Shown here in pieces: positions 8,344 to 16,704 of a stretch of 39,202 nt of DNA; the first letter of the stretch is position 1, and every line of letters begins with the position of its first letter. Source of the DNA: Nitrospirota bacterium (GTDB lineage Bacteria; Nitrospirota; Nitrospiria; Nitrospirales; Nitrospiraceae); contig JACQEY010000016.1 in assembly GCA_016200355.1 (NCBI GenBank), positions 1 through 39,202 of the forward strand, given 5' to 3'. The notes below the pieces were generated by a model. The model ran no database searches and was not told the origin of the DNA. It was given only the letters and a program-made list of their open reading frames with translations. Made by a program: the position numbers and the translations under genes.

Positions 8344-8714
8344 CACTCAGGCGAATCCGACAGCCCGTCGTGCTCATTTTGTGCTCAACCCCACCTCACT
8401 CCAGTTCATTCCAGCCTATCCCAGCCAAATTTCGGGAATTTTGCGAAGCTTTGCCCCAGTAGGCCTGAGTAAGTTCCAGTGATCTGGAGGAGGGTCACAA
8501 AAACGGTTTCCTAAACCGCTGTTCCTACGACTAGACCTGTCCTCCAAGCATCTGATTTAGGGACACCAGAGGGCTCGGTTTGTCAGGCTGAATTTTCGAG
8601 AGTTTTCGGGCGGGATTGCTTAGAGGTTTTGTGGACAGCGGACTTCAACGGTTTCCCCGCCTCGACATTCGCCCGGATGCCTGTTCCTGCGCATTCTTTG
8701 TAGAGAAGAAGGCG
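8344..8714. other. Convergent intergenic region
   Basis: 371 bp between the plus-strand receiver gene and the minus-strand pentapeptide-repeat gene. No gene is supported. It contains an intrinsic terminator read on the minus strand at 8499-8518; nothing convincing terminates the plus-strand gene, although AAATT-tcggg-AATTT at ~8428 is a weak hairpin. Confidence 0.5.
8499..8518 (-). terminator. Rho-independent terminator of the pentapeptide-repeat gene
   Basis: On the minus strand, CGGTTT-agg-AAACCG is followed by TTTTT, a short stem with a U-run. It lies about 200 bp beyond the stop of the pentapeptide-repeat gene. Confidence 0.6.
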
Positions 8715-10139
8715 CTAGCGCTTGGTCTTGGTAGCCACGCAGGGAGCGGGACGGCTGAGTTCCGCTGGTAGTTTCGTCTGTTCGTCCACGCAGGCTGTAT
8801 CGAGTTGGGCCTGTGTCAGGCCTGAGACTGAAGACAGGTTGGCTCCGTGCAACGTCGCGCGGTGGAGATCTGCCTTGTCGAGTTGCGCGCCGGTGAGATC
8901 GGCTCCTGATAACGTGGCGCCTTGGAGGTTCGCCTCTTGGAGGTTGGCATGGGCGAGATTGGTGCGGGTGAAGTTCGAGTCCTTCAGGTCCGCTGCGACG
9001 AGATTGGCCGATTCCATGGCCGCCTCATTGAATTGTGCGTGATGGAATTGGGCTTTGGGTGCATAGATCTCGCTGAGATCCGCATTCGTAAAGATGGTAC
9101 CGGTTCCCCTGGCGCCGATCAGCACGGCTCGGTAGAAGTGGGCGTTTCGGAAATCCGCCTGGTCCAGGACGGCCGTATACAAAATCGCCATCCGAAGTTT
9201 GCCTGACGATACTTTCGCCTTGATCAACTGCGCTCCTTCCAGGTTGGCCTCTTCTAGATCGGCCTGCTGCAAGACGGCTGAACGGAAGTTCGCGTATCGC
9301 AGGTCCGCCCCGCGGAGGATGGCTTCACGCAGGTTGGCCCCCACTAGACTGGTGCCGTCGAGATAGGCGCTTTCTAAATCTGCTTCCACCATCAGGGCTC
9401 CGTCGAGCTGCGCGCCGTCGAGGAGCGCTCCTTGCAAGTTGGCCTGTTGAAGCTTTGCGTTGGTCATCACGGTTCGACGGAGGTCGGCCCCCATCAGATC
9501 GGTCCCTGCCAAGATGGCCCGGGTGAGGTTCGCGCCATAGAAGTAGGTGTCGACGAAAGAGGCGTCCGTCAGATTGGCTGAGGTGAGGTCCGCCCCCTCA
9601 AAATGGGCCCGCTCGAAGGTGGATTCTTGTAGTTGTGCACCGGTCAGGACAGCGTTGTAGAGCGCCGCTTCATCGCCGATCGCACGAAACAGATTGGCAT
9701 TGGACAATCGTGCGTGCCGGAGGTCGGCTCCCGTCAGGTTGCTGTCTTTCAAGACGGCTCTCGTGAGATCGGCTCCCGCAAGACTCGCTTGCGATAAATC
9801 ACTTTCGCGCAGATTCGCCTGGCTGAGGAGGGCCCCTTCCAGTCGTGCCCGTTCCAGATCGGCCCCGTCGAGTTTCGCGTGGCGCAAATCAGCCTGGCAC
9901 AAATCCGCGCGTTGGTATTCCGGTTTCTCACGCTGTTCGAGCCACTGTCCATGCGATGCCACGATCGCCTGCAGTTGCTTAGGCGGAACGGGTTTCTTTT
10001 TGTACGTGCTCTCACAACGGATGGGGTGACTGCCCGCCTCACGTGGCTTTGCTGCATGGGTGATGGCCGGTATGCTGATGGCCAGCACCGCGATCAACAT
10101 GCTGTGGACGGCACAGATTCCGGCAGACGTTCTGTTCAT
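8715..10139 (-). CDS. Exported pentapeptide-repeat protein
   Basis: 474 residues. The N-terminus (MNRTSAG..., hydrophobic ~10-28, cleavage near THA/AKP) is a signal peptide, so the protein is probably periplasmic or secreted. After a ~60-residue lead, nearly all the rest is tandem A(D/N)LXX pentapeptides, more than 60 of them, which fold as a right-handed quadrilateral beta-helix. No enzymatic motif is visible. A longer reading frame extends upstream to 10316, but ATG 10139 has GGAG 7 nt before it and starts exactly at the signal peptide. It is the last gene of a minus-strand run and ends before a terminator. The role is unknown; such proteins are usually binding scaffolds. Confidence 0.9.
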   Translation of the reverse strand: MNRTSAGICAVHSMLIAVLAISIPAITHAAKPREAGSHPIRCESTYKKKPVPPKQLQAIVASHGQWLEQREKPEYQRADLCQADLRHAKLDGADLERARLEGALLSQANLRESDLSQASLAGADLTRAVLKDSNLTGADLRHARLSNANLFRAIGDEAALYNAVLTGAQLQESTFERAHFEGADLTSANLTDASFVDTYFYGANLTRAILAGTDLMGADLRRTVMTNAKLQQANLQGALLDGAQLDGALMVEADLESAYLDGTSLVGANLREAILRGADLRYANFRSAVLQQADLEEANLEGAQLIKAKVSSGKLRMAILYTAVLDQADFRNAHFYRAVLIGARGTGTIFTNADLSEIYAPKAQFHHAQFNEAAMESANLVAADLKDSNFTRTNLAHANLQEANLQGATLSGADLTGAQLDKADLHRATLHGANLSSVSGLTQAQLDTACVDEQTKLPAELSRPAPCVATKTKR

Positions 10140-10185
10140 TGCGTGTCTCCATTTGAAAGATTTTTTGGTGGTGTGGGATTGATTA

Positions 10186-11520
10186 TTACACACATTGGTC
10201 CACGGCGAGTGCGAGATCCTGAAGCGGTTGGGAGATCCGAATGTCATAGGGGTGGTTGCACTCAAGGCTCCGAAGTGAATCGGGCAACAGTGCCAACTGT
10301 GTGGCGGCTCGTTCACGCAGTTCCGTCAATTTCGGAGGAGGGATGAGGCGGCGGCCCTTTGTCATCACGGGATGCAAGAGTGGATCTCCTGTTCCGGGGG
10401 CTTGCACCATGGTCACGGTATCGTAATCGAATCGTTCATCGTGGCGGTATTGTCGGTAGACCTGTTTGCGTCCGGGCCAAGTGGCTTTCCCTTCCGATCG
10501 CTTCCGGCAGGGCCGGCCAGCATACTCTTGAAGTTTGTAGGCACAATCGAGCGACGGTGCGTCGGCCGACGTGGTCATAGCGGTGCCGACGGCAAAACTG
10601 TCAATCGGTGCTTCGCCAGCGATCAGACGCCGTAGTTGGTATTCGTCCAGATTGCCGCTTGCCAGGATCTGGGCTTGTGGCAAGTCCCCCTCATCCAAGA
10701 TGCGTCGGACTTTCCGCGCATGGTCTGCCAGGTCGCCGCTATCTAACCGCACCGCCTTCACCACGATGCCCAGCTGTTTCAATCTCGGAGCCAGCGCTAC
10801 CACTTTGTGTGCCGCCGCCTCCGTGTCGTAGGTATCGATCAAGAAGACTGCGTTCTTCGGCTGTGCCAGAGCGAAATGCTCGAAAGCGATCTTCTCGTCT
10901 TTGTGGGCCTGCACAAAAGAATGGGCCATGGTGCCGTAGATCGGAATGTCATATTCCATACCGGCGAGGACCGTCGAGGTTCCGGCGAAGCCGGCCAGAT
11001 AGCTGGCTCGCGCGGCGAGCAGGCCTGCCTCCGCGCCGTGTGCTCGGCGCAATCCAAAATCGATGAGCGGCTTCCCGCCGCCGGCCAAGACCGATCGCGC
11101 CGCTTTCGAGGCGATGAGCGTCTGAAAGTTGAGGAGATTCATGATTCTGGTTTCGACGAGCTGCGCTTGGGGGAGGGGAGCGGTGACGCGAAGGATCGGC
11201 TCATTCGGAAAAAACACCGTTCCTTCCTGCATGGCGTGCACGTCGCCGGAGAACCGCAGATTTTCCAGATAGTCCAGGCATGATCGACTGAATCGACCGG
11301 TCTGTTCGAGCCATTTCAGCTCATCCGGTCTGACTCGTAGCTGTTCCAAGAAGTCCAGGACTTGCTCCAGGCCTGCGGCCATCAAGAAGCTACGTTGGGC
11401 GGGTAGTCTCCTAACAAAAAACTCAAAGACGGCGCTGTCCATCATGCCTTGCTCGACGTAGGCCTGCACCATGGTGAGTTGATAGAGGTCGGTCAGGAGA
11501 ACTGTGGAGCAAGGATTCAT
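10186..11520 (-). CDS. pncB: Nicotinate phosphoribosyltransferase
   Basis: 444-residue enzyme converting nicotinate and PRPP to nicotinate mononucleotide in the Preiss-Handler NAD salvage pathway. Family landmarks are LLTDLYQLTMVQAY near the N-terminus, LLNFQTLIASKAAR (~129-142), DFGLRRAHG (~154-162), GTMAHSFVQA with the phosphorylatable His200, and RLDSGDLADHARKVRRILD. The length fits the family. The ribosome-binding site is weak. The nicotinamidase gene lies just upstream on the same strand, giving a two-step nicotinamide salvage route. M. tuberculosis pncB2 belongs to the DosR dormancy regulon. Confidence 0.95.
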   Translation of the reverse strand: MNPCSTVLLTDLYQLTMVQAYVEQGMMDSAVFEFFVRRLPAQRSFLMAAGLEQVLDFLEQLRVRPDELKWLEQTGRFSRSCLDYLENLRFSGDVHAMQEGTVFFPNEPILRVTAPLPQAQLVETRIMNLLNFQTLIASKAARSVLAGGGKPLIDFGLRRAHGAEAGLLAARASYLAGFAGTSTVLAGMEYDIPIYGTMAHSFVQAHKDEKIAFEHFALAQPKNAVFLIDTYDTEAAAHKVVALAPRLKQLGIVVKAVRLDSGDLADHARKVRRILDEGDLPQAQILASGNLDEYQLRRLIAGEAPIDSFAVGTAMTTSADAPSLDCAYKLQEYAGRPCRKRSEGKATWPGRKQVYRQYRHDERFDYDTVTMVQAPGTGDPLLHPVMTKGRRLIPPPKLTELRERAATQLALLPDSLRSLECNHPYDIRISQPLQDLALAVDQCV

Positions 11521-11537
11521 GCAGCGAGACTTTCTAT

Positions 11538-11660
11538 CAGGATGCTGAAAAAGACCGCCAGCGGCGTTCTCACTTCGCTTAGAGGCTCAACGTACCGAAG
11601 CGCACGCTTCGCCTCTTCGCTTGCTGCGGCCTTGCTGGACGGCCTTTTTGATCATCCTGC
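11538..11660 (+). repeat. ~126-bp terminal-inverted-repeat element, copy B
   Basis: Ends CAGGATGCTGAAAAAG and CTTTTTGATCATCCTGC. The central hairpin differs from the other copies (CGAAGCG-ca-CGCTTCG), yet a perfect stem is kept. It lies between pncB and pncA on the minus strand in reversed orientation and is the only full copy not abutting or close to a stop codon on its own strand. Confidence 0.85.
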
Positions 11661-11721
11661 GGGAGTGTTTTCCTCTTCTCTGAAACGTATAGGCCTTCGA
11701 AGTTCAGGTAAGCCAAAATGG

Positions 11722-12312
11722 CTATATGCAGTATTCCAGACGAGTCGGGATTGCTCCTAATCGAATCATGGCCTCTTCCGCCTTTCGTCCATCTTCCCAG
11801 GCCGCATTGACGGCCTTGATTGCATCGGTTAGCAAGCAGACGTGGTAGCCGAGCACCCGCGCGTCTTTGACTGTGCTGAGGACGCAATAGTCCGTTGCGA
11901 GCCCGCCGATGAAGAGCCGTCCAATGTTCGCAGCCTGCAAATGCTCGTGTAGGGACGTATCTTGGAATGCTGAATAGGCTTCCTTGTCCGGAAGGGTTGC
12001 CTTCTGAACGATGGTGGCTGTCTCCGGAATGGGGAACGAAGGGGGCGGCAGGGCGCCGGCCGACCCGGCCACGCAATGGATTGGCCAGGGTCCGCCCTGT
12101 TCGCGGAAGGAGCAATGGTTGGGGGGATGCCAATCTCGCGACAAGAAAATCGGCAGGCCACGTGATCGGAAACGATCTATGTACCCGCGCAGGACTGGAA
12201 CGATCTCGTCGCCTCCCTTCACCCCTAAGGCTCCGCCAGGAAGAAAATCGTTCTGGACATCGACAATCAGCAAGGCATCGCCGACATACAGTGGTTCCAT
12301 TATTGTGCTCAT
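11722..12312 (-). CDS. pncA: Nicotinamidase
   Basis: 196-residue isochorismatase-like hydrolase that deamidates nicotinamide to nicotinate. The catalytic triad is visible: Asp18 in LIVDVQNDFLPGGAL, Lys104 in VQKATLPDKEAYSAF and Cys143 in GGLATDYCVLSTVKDA. Metal ligands match SRDWHPPNHCSF (D60, H62, H66). Its product feeds PncB encoded next to it. No good ribosome-binding site precedes ATG 12312; an in-frame ATG four codons later is an alternative. Confidence 0.95.
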   Translation of the reverse strand: MSTIMEPLYVGDALLIVDVQNDFLPGGALGVKGGDEIVPVLRGYIDRFRSRGLPIFLSRDWHPPNHCSFREQGGPWPIHCVAGSAGALPPPSFPIPETATIVQKATLPDKEAYSAFQDTSLHEHLQAANIGRLFIGGLATDYCVLSTVKDARVLGYHVCLLTDAIKAVNAAWEDGRKAEEAMIRLGAIPTRLEYCI

Positions 12313-12361
12313 GGTGTTGCGACGGTCATATCAGCAAGGCGATACAAGGATAAGACTTCGA

Positions 12362-12745
12362 CTAACGTCCTTTTTGGGATAACAGACGAACATAGGCCAC
12401 CACATCCTGCATCTCTCCGTCCGTCAGCTGGCCCCGCCATGAATGCATGGGGCTGAAGACGACCCCGTGCTCAATGGTTCGCAACAATTCATCGTCGGAT
12501 TTCAGAAAAGACGAGAAACGGTGGAAATTGGCTGGTGCCACCTTGAGGGTCTGCGCGTCCGGTCCATCCCCCCAGCCTCCGACACCATGGCAGGTCTGGC
12601 AATGGCGCTCATACACGGCTTTGCCGCGTGTGGTATCGGCCGGATATTCTTGCGCGTAGAGGAGAGGGGTAAACAGGAGGCTGATGAACCCCATGCTCAG
12701 AGTGACTCTCAGTGCCGACAGCACATTCCGGAGGATGACACGCAT
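12362..12745 (-). CDS. Small exported c-type cytochrome
   Basis: 127 residues. A hydrophobic signal peptide (~12-31, cleavage near LYAQ/EY) directs it to the periplasm. CQTCH (49-53) binds one haem c covalently, and Met100 in FSPMHSW is the likely sixth ligand, giving a class I monohaem cytochrome for electron transfer. The start is ATG 12745, with AGGAGG 5 nt upstream; the in-frame GTG one codon earlier is less well spaced. It lies between pncA and the zinc-ribbon gene on the minus strand; the redox partner is unknown. Confidence 0.9.
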   Translation of the reverse strand: MRVILRNVLSALRVTLSMGFISLLFTPLLYAQEYPADTTRGKAVYERHCQTCHGVGGWGDGPDAQTLKVAPANFHRFSSFLKSDDELLRTIEHGVVFSPMHSWRGQLTDGEMQDVVAYVRLLSQKGR

Positions 12746-12833
12746 CACGGCCTCCTATCTCGCTGCGGAAAACCCATGAGGGATGTCCGGTATTGAAATG
12801 TTCGCTCGCCATTGACCATAAGATACAAATCAT

Positions 12834-12959
12834 GCAGCGTGCTCAAAAAGGCCGTCCAGCAAGGCCGCAGCGAGTGAAGGGCCGAGGCGTACCCTCTGGG
12901 GTACGTTGAGGGTCTGAACGATGCGAGAACGACGCTGGCGGACTTTTTCAGCATGCTGC
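12834..12959 (-). repeat. ~126-bp terminal-inverted-repeat element, copy C
   Basis: Minus-oriented copy whose left end (GCAGCATGCTGAAAAAG read on the minus strand) begins at the last base of the TAG of the zinc-ribbon gene. The central hairpin is CGTACCC-caga-GGGTACG, with paired changes relative to copy A (CGTAGCC/GGCTACG). Confidence 0.9.
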
Positions 12960-13123
12960 TAGCTTTTCTTGGTCGTGTGGGCCACAAACGACGAATAGAG
13001 TTGCTGCATCTTGGTGCTGCCGCATTTCGGGCATGTCACGCGGTTCGTTTCATGTTGCTTTAGCGTCAGGACCACCAATGATTCCTTCCCGCAGTCCAGA
13101 CATTTGTAGTCGTACATGGGCAT
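12959..13123 (-). CDS. FmdB-type zinc-ribbon small protein
   Basis: 54-residue protein: MPMYDYKCLDCGK start, then CPKCGS. C8, C11, C31 and C34 form two CXXC knuckles that should bind one zinc, as in the FmdB/CxxC putative regulatory family. The start is well supported by GGGGGAGG 6 nt before the ATG. The TAG stop is abutted by repeat copy C. The gene is too short for most ORF callers. The function of the family is regulatory by annotation only; here it sits between a cytochrome and a Lon-like protease. Confidence 0.88.
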   Translation of the reverse strand: MPMYDYKCLDCGKESLVVLTLKQHETNRVTCPKCGSTKMQQLYSSFVAHTTKKS

Positions 13124-13215
13124 GAAGTACCTCCCCCTTAGTAGGCTGATGAAAAACTATGTTGGCCCGCGAGAACTTCGAGGTCTGCACGTGTGGTACA
13201 AGAGGAAACATTCCC

Positions 13216-13341
13216 GCAGGATGCTCAAAAAGACCTCCAGCAAGGCCGCAGCGAGTGAAGGCCCGGAGGCGTACCCTCTGGGGTACGTTGAGGGTCTGAA
13301 CGATGCGAGAACGCTGCTGGCGGACTTTTTCAGCATCCTGC
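13216..13341 (-). repeat. ~126-bp terminal-inverted-repeat element, copy D
   Basis: Minus-oriented; its left end starts at the last base of the TAG stop of the Lon-like protease gene. The sequence is nearly the same as copy C across the central hairpin. It could serve as the terminator of the protease operon. Confidence 0.92.
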
Positions 13342-15767
13342 TAGACTTCTGTGATGATGCGTCCATTAGATTTCGTTTCGCCCTCGCTCCATTCGGCGAT
13401 GGCCTGGGCCAGTTCAGCGAGTCGTTGCGCCGCGCGGCCGTAGACTGTGTCGGAGGCGTATTCCCCATCAAGGTTGCGTTCACCTGCCGGCACACCGGTG
13501 AGCAATTCGACGGCCTCTTCTATCCTGTTCACCCCATAGATCGTGAATTGACCGGATTCCACCGCCTCGACGACGTCGCGCCGCAGGGCGAGATGCTTGG
13601 TGTTCCGGGCGGGAATAATGACGCCTTGTTTTCCGGTCAGTCCCCGCCGTACGCAGGACTCGAAGAATCCTTCGATCTTTTCATTCACGCCGCCGATCGG
13701 CTGCACTTCGCCCAGCTGGTTGACCGAGCCGGTCACGGCCAGCCATTGACGAACGGGGAGATCCGCGAGGCTGGAGAGGATGGCGGCCAACTCGCCCACT
13801 GCGGCGCTGTCACCCTCCACTTCAGAATAGGTCTGCTCGAAGGTCAGTGAGGCGCTCAACGCAAAGGGATGGACTCCGGCAAACTTGCCGGTGAGGTATC
13901 CGGCGAGCGTCATCACGCCCTTGCTATGGACGTTGCCCGCGAGTTCCGCTTCGCGTTGAATGTCGATCACCCCTTTGGTGCCGACAGAGGTGCGTGCGGT
14001 GATCCTGGTCGGACGGCCGAAGGTATAGTCGCCGAGTTGGTGTATGGAGAGCCCATTGACCTGGCCCACGACTTCCTTGTCCAGATCCACCATCAAAGTA
14101 CCCTCTCGGATCTCGTCCTGGATCCACTGCTCCGCCAAATTCGACCGATGGCGCTTGTGAGCAACCGCCGCTTCGACATCCGCGCGTGTGACGAACGCGT
14201 GATTCTCCTTCCTGGCCCAGTAGCTGGCTTCCCGGATGAGGTCGCTGACCAGACTAAAGCGCAGCGAGAGCCGGTCGTGCTGATCTGCAAACCGGAGCCC
14301 CTGCCGGATGACCTGGGCCACGGCATCGACTCCGAAATGAGGGAGCCCTTCCTCTCGGCAGAGCTTGGCGATAAAGTGCGCATATTGGCGATCCTGCCGT
14401 TCGCTCCGCACCACCTCGGTATCGAAGTCCGCCTTCACCTTAAAGAGCTTCGAAAAATCTTCTTCATAGGCCTGAAGTAACTGATACAGCACTGGAGGCC
14501 CGACCATGATGACTTTCACCGTGACGGGAATCGGCTCCGGCCTGAGCCCTGCGGTGGAAAAGCCATAGAACTCGGCGGGGTCTTCGATCTTGACCGCTTC
14601 GGTCTTGACCACCCGCTTCAACGCGTCCCAGGAAAAAGGCTGGCGGAGGACATCCATTGCATTGAGGATCAAATATCCGCCGTTGGCAAGCAGGACTGCG
14701 CCGCCCCGAATCTCGGTAAAGTCGGTGTACATGACGCCCATCTGGGCTTTTCGCTCGATCTTCCCGATCAGGTTGGTATAGGTCGGGTGGGACTCATCGA
14801 TCACTGGCGCTCCCCCCGTTGGGTTATTCTCGACGATGAGATTGACGAGATAGCGGGTCATATCGGGCCGGCGGGGCTCAAGCCCTGGAAGATGGATCGC
14901 CGGGCCTTCGTGCGGGAGAAAATCCTTGTAGCGATGAATAACGTCGTGGTGGACTCGTTCGAGGTAGCCGGAGATCGCCGGAAAATCCGGGTAGGCGCGG
15001 CGCATCGTCTCATAGCGATCTTCCAGGAGATTGGCTACTAGTTGGTGATCCAGCTGGCGCAGCTGGTGTTCGGCCTCTTTTTCGAGGCTGTGGATGCGAA
15101 CGCGAAATTCTCGGATCTCGCCCTCTAGCGTTTTTCGCCGCTCTGAGAGCTCTTGCTGCTCCTGCTCCGTCAGAGCCTCCATCTGTTCGTCCGTCATCGG
15201 ATGGCCGTCTTTGAGGGGGGCGAGCCCGAACCCAGACGGGGTATCTTCGAATCCAAATCCCTGCTTCGCGCTCAGTTCCGTCAAATCCTCAAAGAGCGCT
15301 TTTTTCTTCGATTCCGTGTCCTCGGAGATTTTGGCTTTGGCATCCAGATACTTTTTGCTGTCGAAGGCGAGGGGAATGTCACGCCGCAGCCCTTCGATGA
15401 ACGCGGTCATTTCACGCTTGAAGGCACAGCCCTGTCCTGCCGGAAATGAGAGACAGACCGGACGTGACGGATCCTGAAAGTTGTTCACATAGCACCAGTC
15501 GGCCGGCGCCGGCGAGGCCTGGGCTATCCGTTTCACCATCTGACGGATGAGGGTCCCTTTGCCTGTCCCGACTGGACCTGCCACATAGAGATTGAAGCCG
15601 GGACCCTTCATGTGCAAGCCGAATTCCAAGGCTTCGACCGCCCGCTCTTGCCCGATGATTTCGTTCAGCGGCTCCAGTTCGCTGGTATCGTCGAACCCCA
15701 GCTGTGCCGGATCGACGGTCGGGGAGAGCATGGAGACGGGGATTTTGAAGTTCTCGACAGTCACCAT
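13341..15767 (-). CDS. Lon-like ATP-dependent protease (LonB/YcbZ type)
   Basis: 808-residue AAA+ protease of MEROPS family S16. The N-terminal half carries an ATPase with Walker A GPVGTGKG (64-71), interrupted by a long charged coiled insert (~130-260), as in the YcbZ-like group. The C-terminal protease domain has catalytic Ser654 in EGDSAAVGELAA and Lys697 in GGVNEKIEGFF, giving the Ser-Lys dyad. It lacks the classical LonA N-terminal domain. It should degrade damaged or regulatory proteins in the cytoplasm. It starts 5 bp after the HPF-type gene and is surely in that operon. A palindromic element begins at its stop codon. Confidence 0.94.
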   Translation of the reverse strand: MVTVENFKIPVSMLSPTVDPAQLGFDDTSELEPLNEIIGQERAVEALEFGLHMKGPGFNLYVAGPVGTGKGTLIRQMVKRIAQASPAPADWCYVNNFQDPSRPVCLSFPAGQGCAFKREMTAFIEGLRRDIPLAFDSKKYLDAKAKISEDTESKKKALFEDLTELSAKQGFGFEDTPSGFGLAPLKDGHPMTDEQMEALTEQEQQELSERRKTLEGEIREFRVRIHSLEKEAEHQLRQLDHQLVANLLEDRYETMRRAYPDFPAISGYLERVHHDVIHRYKDFLPHEGPAIHLPGLEPRRPDMTRYLVNLIVENNPTGGAPVIDESHPTYTNLIGKIERKAQMGVMYTDFTEIRGGAVLLANGGYLILNAMDVLRQPFSWDALKRVVKTEAVKIEDPAEFYGFSTAGLRPEPIPVTVKVIMVGPPVLYQLLQAYEEDFSKLFKVKADFDTEVVRSERQDRQYAHFIAKLCREEGLPHFGVDAVAQVIRQGLRFADQHDRLSLRFSLVSDLIREASYWARKENHAFVTRADVEAAVAHKRHRSNLAEQWIQDEIREGTLMVDLDKEVVGQVNGLSIHQLGDYTFGRPTRITARTSVGTKGVIDIQREAELAGNVHSKGVMTLAGYLTGKFAGVHPFALSASLTFEQTYSEVEGDSAAVGELAAILSSLADLPVRQWLAVTGSVNQLGEVQPIGGVNEKIEGFFESCVRRGLTGKQGVIIPARNTKHLALRRDVVEAVESGQFTIYGVNRIEEAVELLTGVPAGERNLDGEYASDTVYGRAAQRLAELAQAIAEWSEGETKSNGRIITEV

Positions 15768-15772
15768 TATTC

Positions 15773-16318
15773 CTATTGGATGATTGGGGACGGACGATGA
15801 ACCGTCGTCGCCTGAGGGCCTTTCTCGCCCTCTTCAATGTTAAAGGCGACGTCAGTGCCGTCAGTCAATTCACCAAACGTGAGATCCTGCAAGGCGTGTT
15901 TGTGAAAGTACACCTCACCGCCCCCTTCCTTAAGGATGAAGCCGTATCCCTCCTTCGGGAACAGTTTGCAGACCACGCCTCGCAATGGCGGAACCGGAGC
16001 GGTGCGTACCTCGGTACGGCCCCGCTTCTCTCGGTACTTGCGGAGCTCGATGGCCATGGCGTCGAAGGCGGTTCTGATGGCCTCTTCAAACGTCTTGTCT
16101 TCCTTGCGGGAGGTCATGGTTTGGCGGCCGGGGAGTGTGACGACGATGAGCGCCTCGGCGACATTGGCCTGTTTTTTGTGGTGGGGATTTTTTGTCAGGG
16201 TGATCCGCCCATGAGTTAGATCCTCGTACCTTCGCTGGAGGTCTCCCATGCGGGATTCAATCTCAGTTTTCCAGCGGGGAGTCATCTCGACATTTCGGCT
16301 CTCAATTTCCAGCTCCAT
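15773..16318 (-). CDS. HPF/RaiA-type ribosome factor fused to a cold-shock domain
   Basis: 181 residues. Residues ~1-100 match the S30Ae/HPF fold (MELEIESRNVEMTP start, then FEEAIRTAFDAMAIELRKY helix). Residues ~112-175 are a cold-shock domain with RNP-like strands GYGFI (124-128) and VYFHKHAL (136-143). It probably binds the 30S subunit and nucleic acid to protect or silence ribosomes in stasis. GGAGG lies 5 nt before the ATG. It is first in a two-gene operon with the Lon-like protease, linking ribosome preservation and proteolysis. The family-2 quasi-palindrome lies immediately upstream. Confidence 0.9.
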   Translation of the reverse strand: MELEIESRNVEMTPRWKTEIESRMGDLQRRYEDLTHGRITLTKNPHHKKQANVAEALIVVTLPGRQTMTSRKEDKTFEEAIRTAFDAMAIELRKYREKRGRTEVRTAPVPPLRGVVCKLFPKEGYGFILKEGGGEVYFHKHALQDLTFGELTDGTDVAFNIEEGEKGPQATTVHRPSPIIQ

Positions 16319-16331
16319 GCTGCCTCCGTTC

Positions 16332-16404
16332 GTTTATTTGGTTTATTTGGTTTGTCTTGTTTATGTGGTTGAATGAAACTAACCAGATTAACCAGGTAAC
16401 CAGC
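16332..16404. repeat. T/G-rich word repeat (family 2, copy 2)
   Basis: Words GTTTATTTGG, TTTATTTGGTTTGTCTTG and GTGGTTGAATGAAACTAACC are followed by complements such as AACCAGATTAACCAGG. It lies just upstream of the HPF-type gene. Same design as 2473-2561 and 35122-35201. Confidence 0.75.
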
Positions 16405-16704
16405 TGCTGGTTGATATCAGCAAGCGATGTGCCGTCCTCGAACAGAGGATTGGGATGAGAGGCTAGAGGCTAGGGGGCTGATATATCTTATCTCGTGCCC
16501 CTTGCGCACGCGCCTCGCCTAACTGAAGTGGTGCATTTTTCCTCAGTGGCCACCTTGGCAGTGAAGCTCAATGCACCAGTGGAAAGACAGGTGCTCGGCA
16601 CGCGGTAAGAGGCAGAGGGGTGAGTTTTTGATCAAGCTCTCACTGTTCGCTTCTCCCCTCGCGCCTGGCTCGCGCTGGAACGTGACTTGCCTAACTCAGC
16701 TTGT
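16405..16704. other. Divergent intergenic region
   Basis: About 300 bp between the minus-strand HPF operon and the plus-strand APH-type gene; no gene is supported. It holds further short word repeats (AGAGGCTAGAGGCTAGG near 16460) and a loose inverted stretch (GAGGGGTGAG near 16616 with CTTCTCCCCTCG near 16651). Promoters for both sides should lie here, but none was assigned. Confidence 0.4.

Noticed and set aside
13116-15477. Long plus-strand frames opposite the Lon-like protease gene
   Set aside because: They are antisense shadows of a clearly conserved protein-coding gene in high-G+C DNA.
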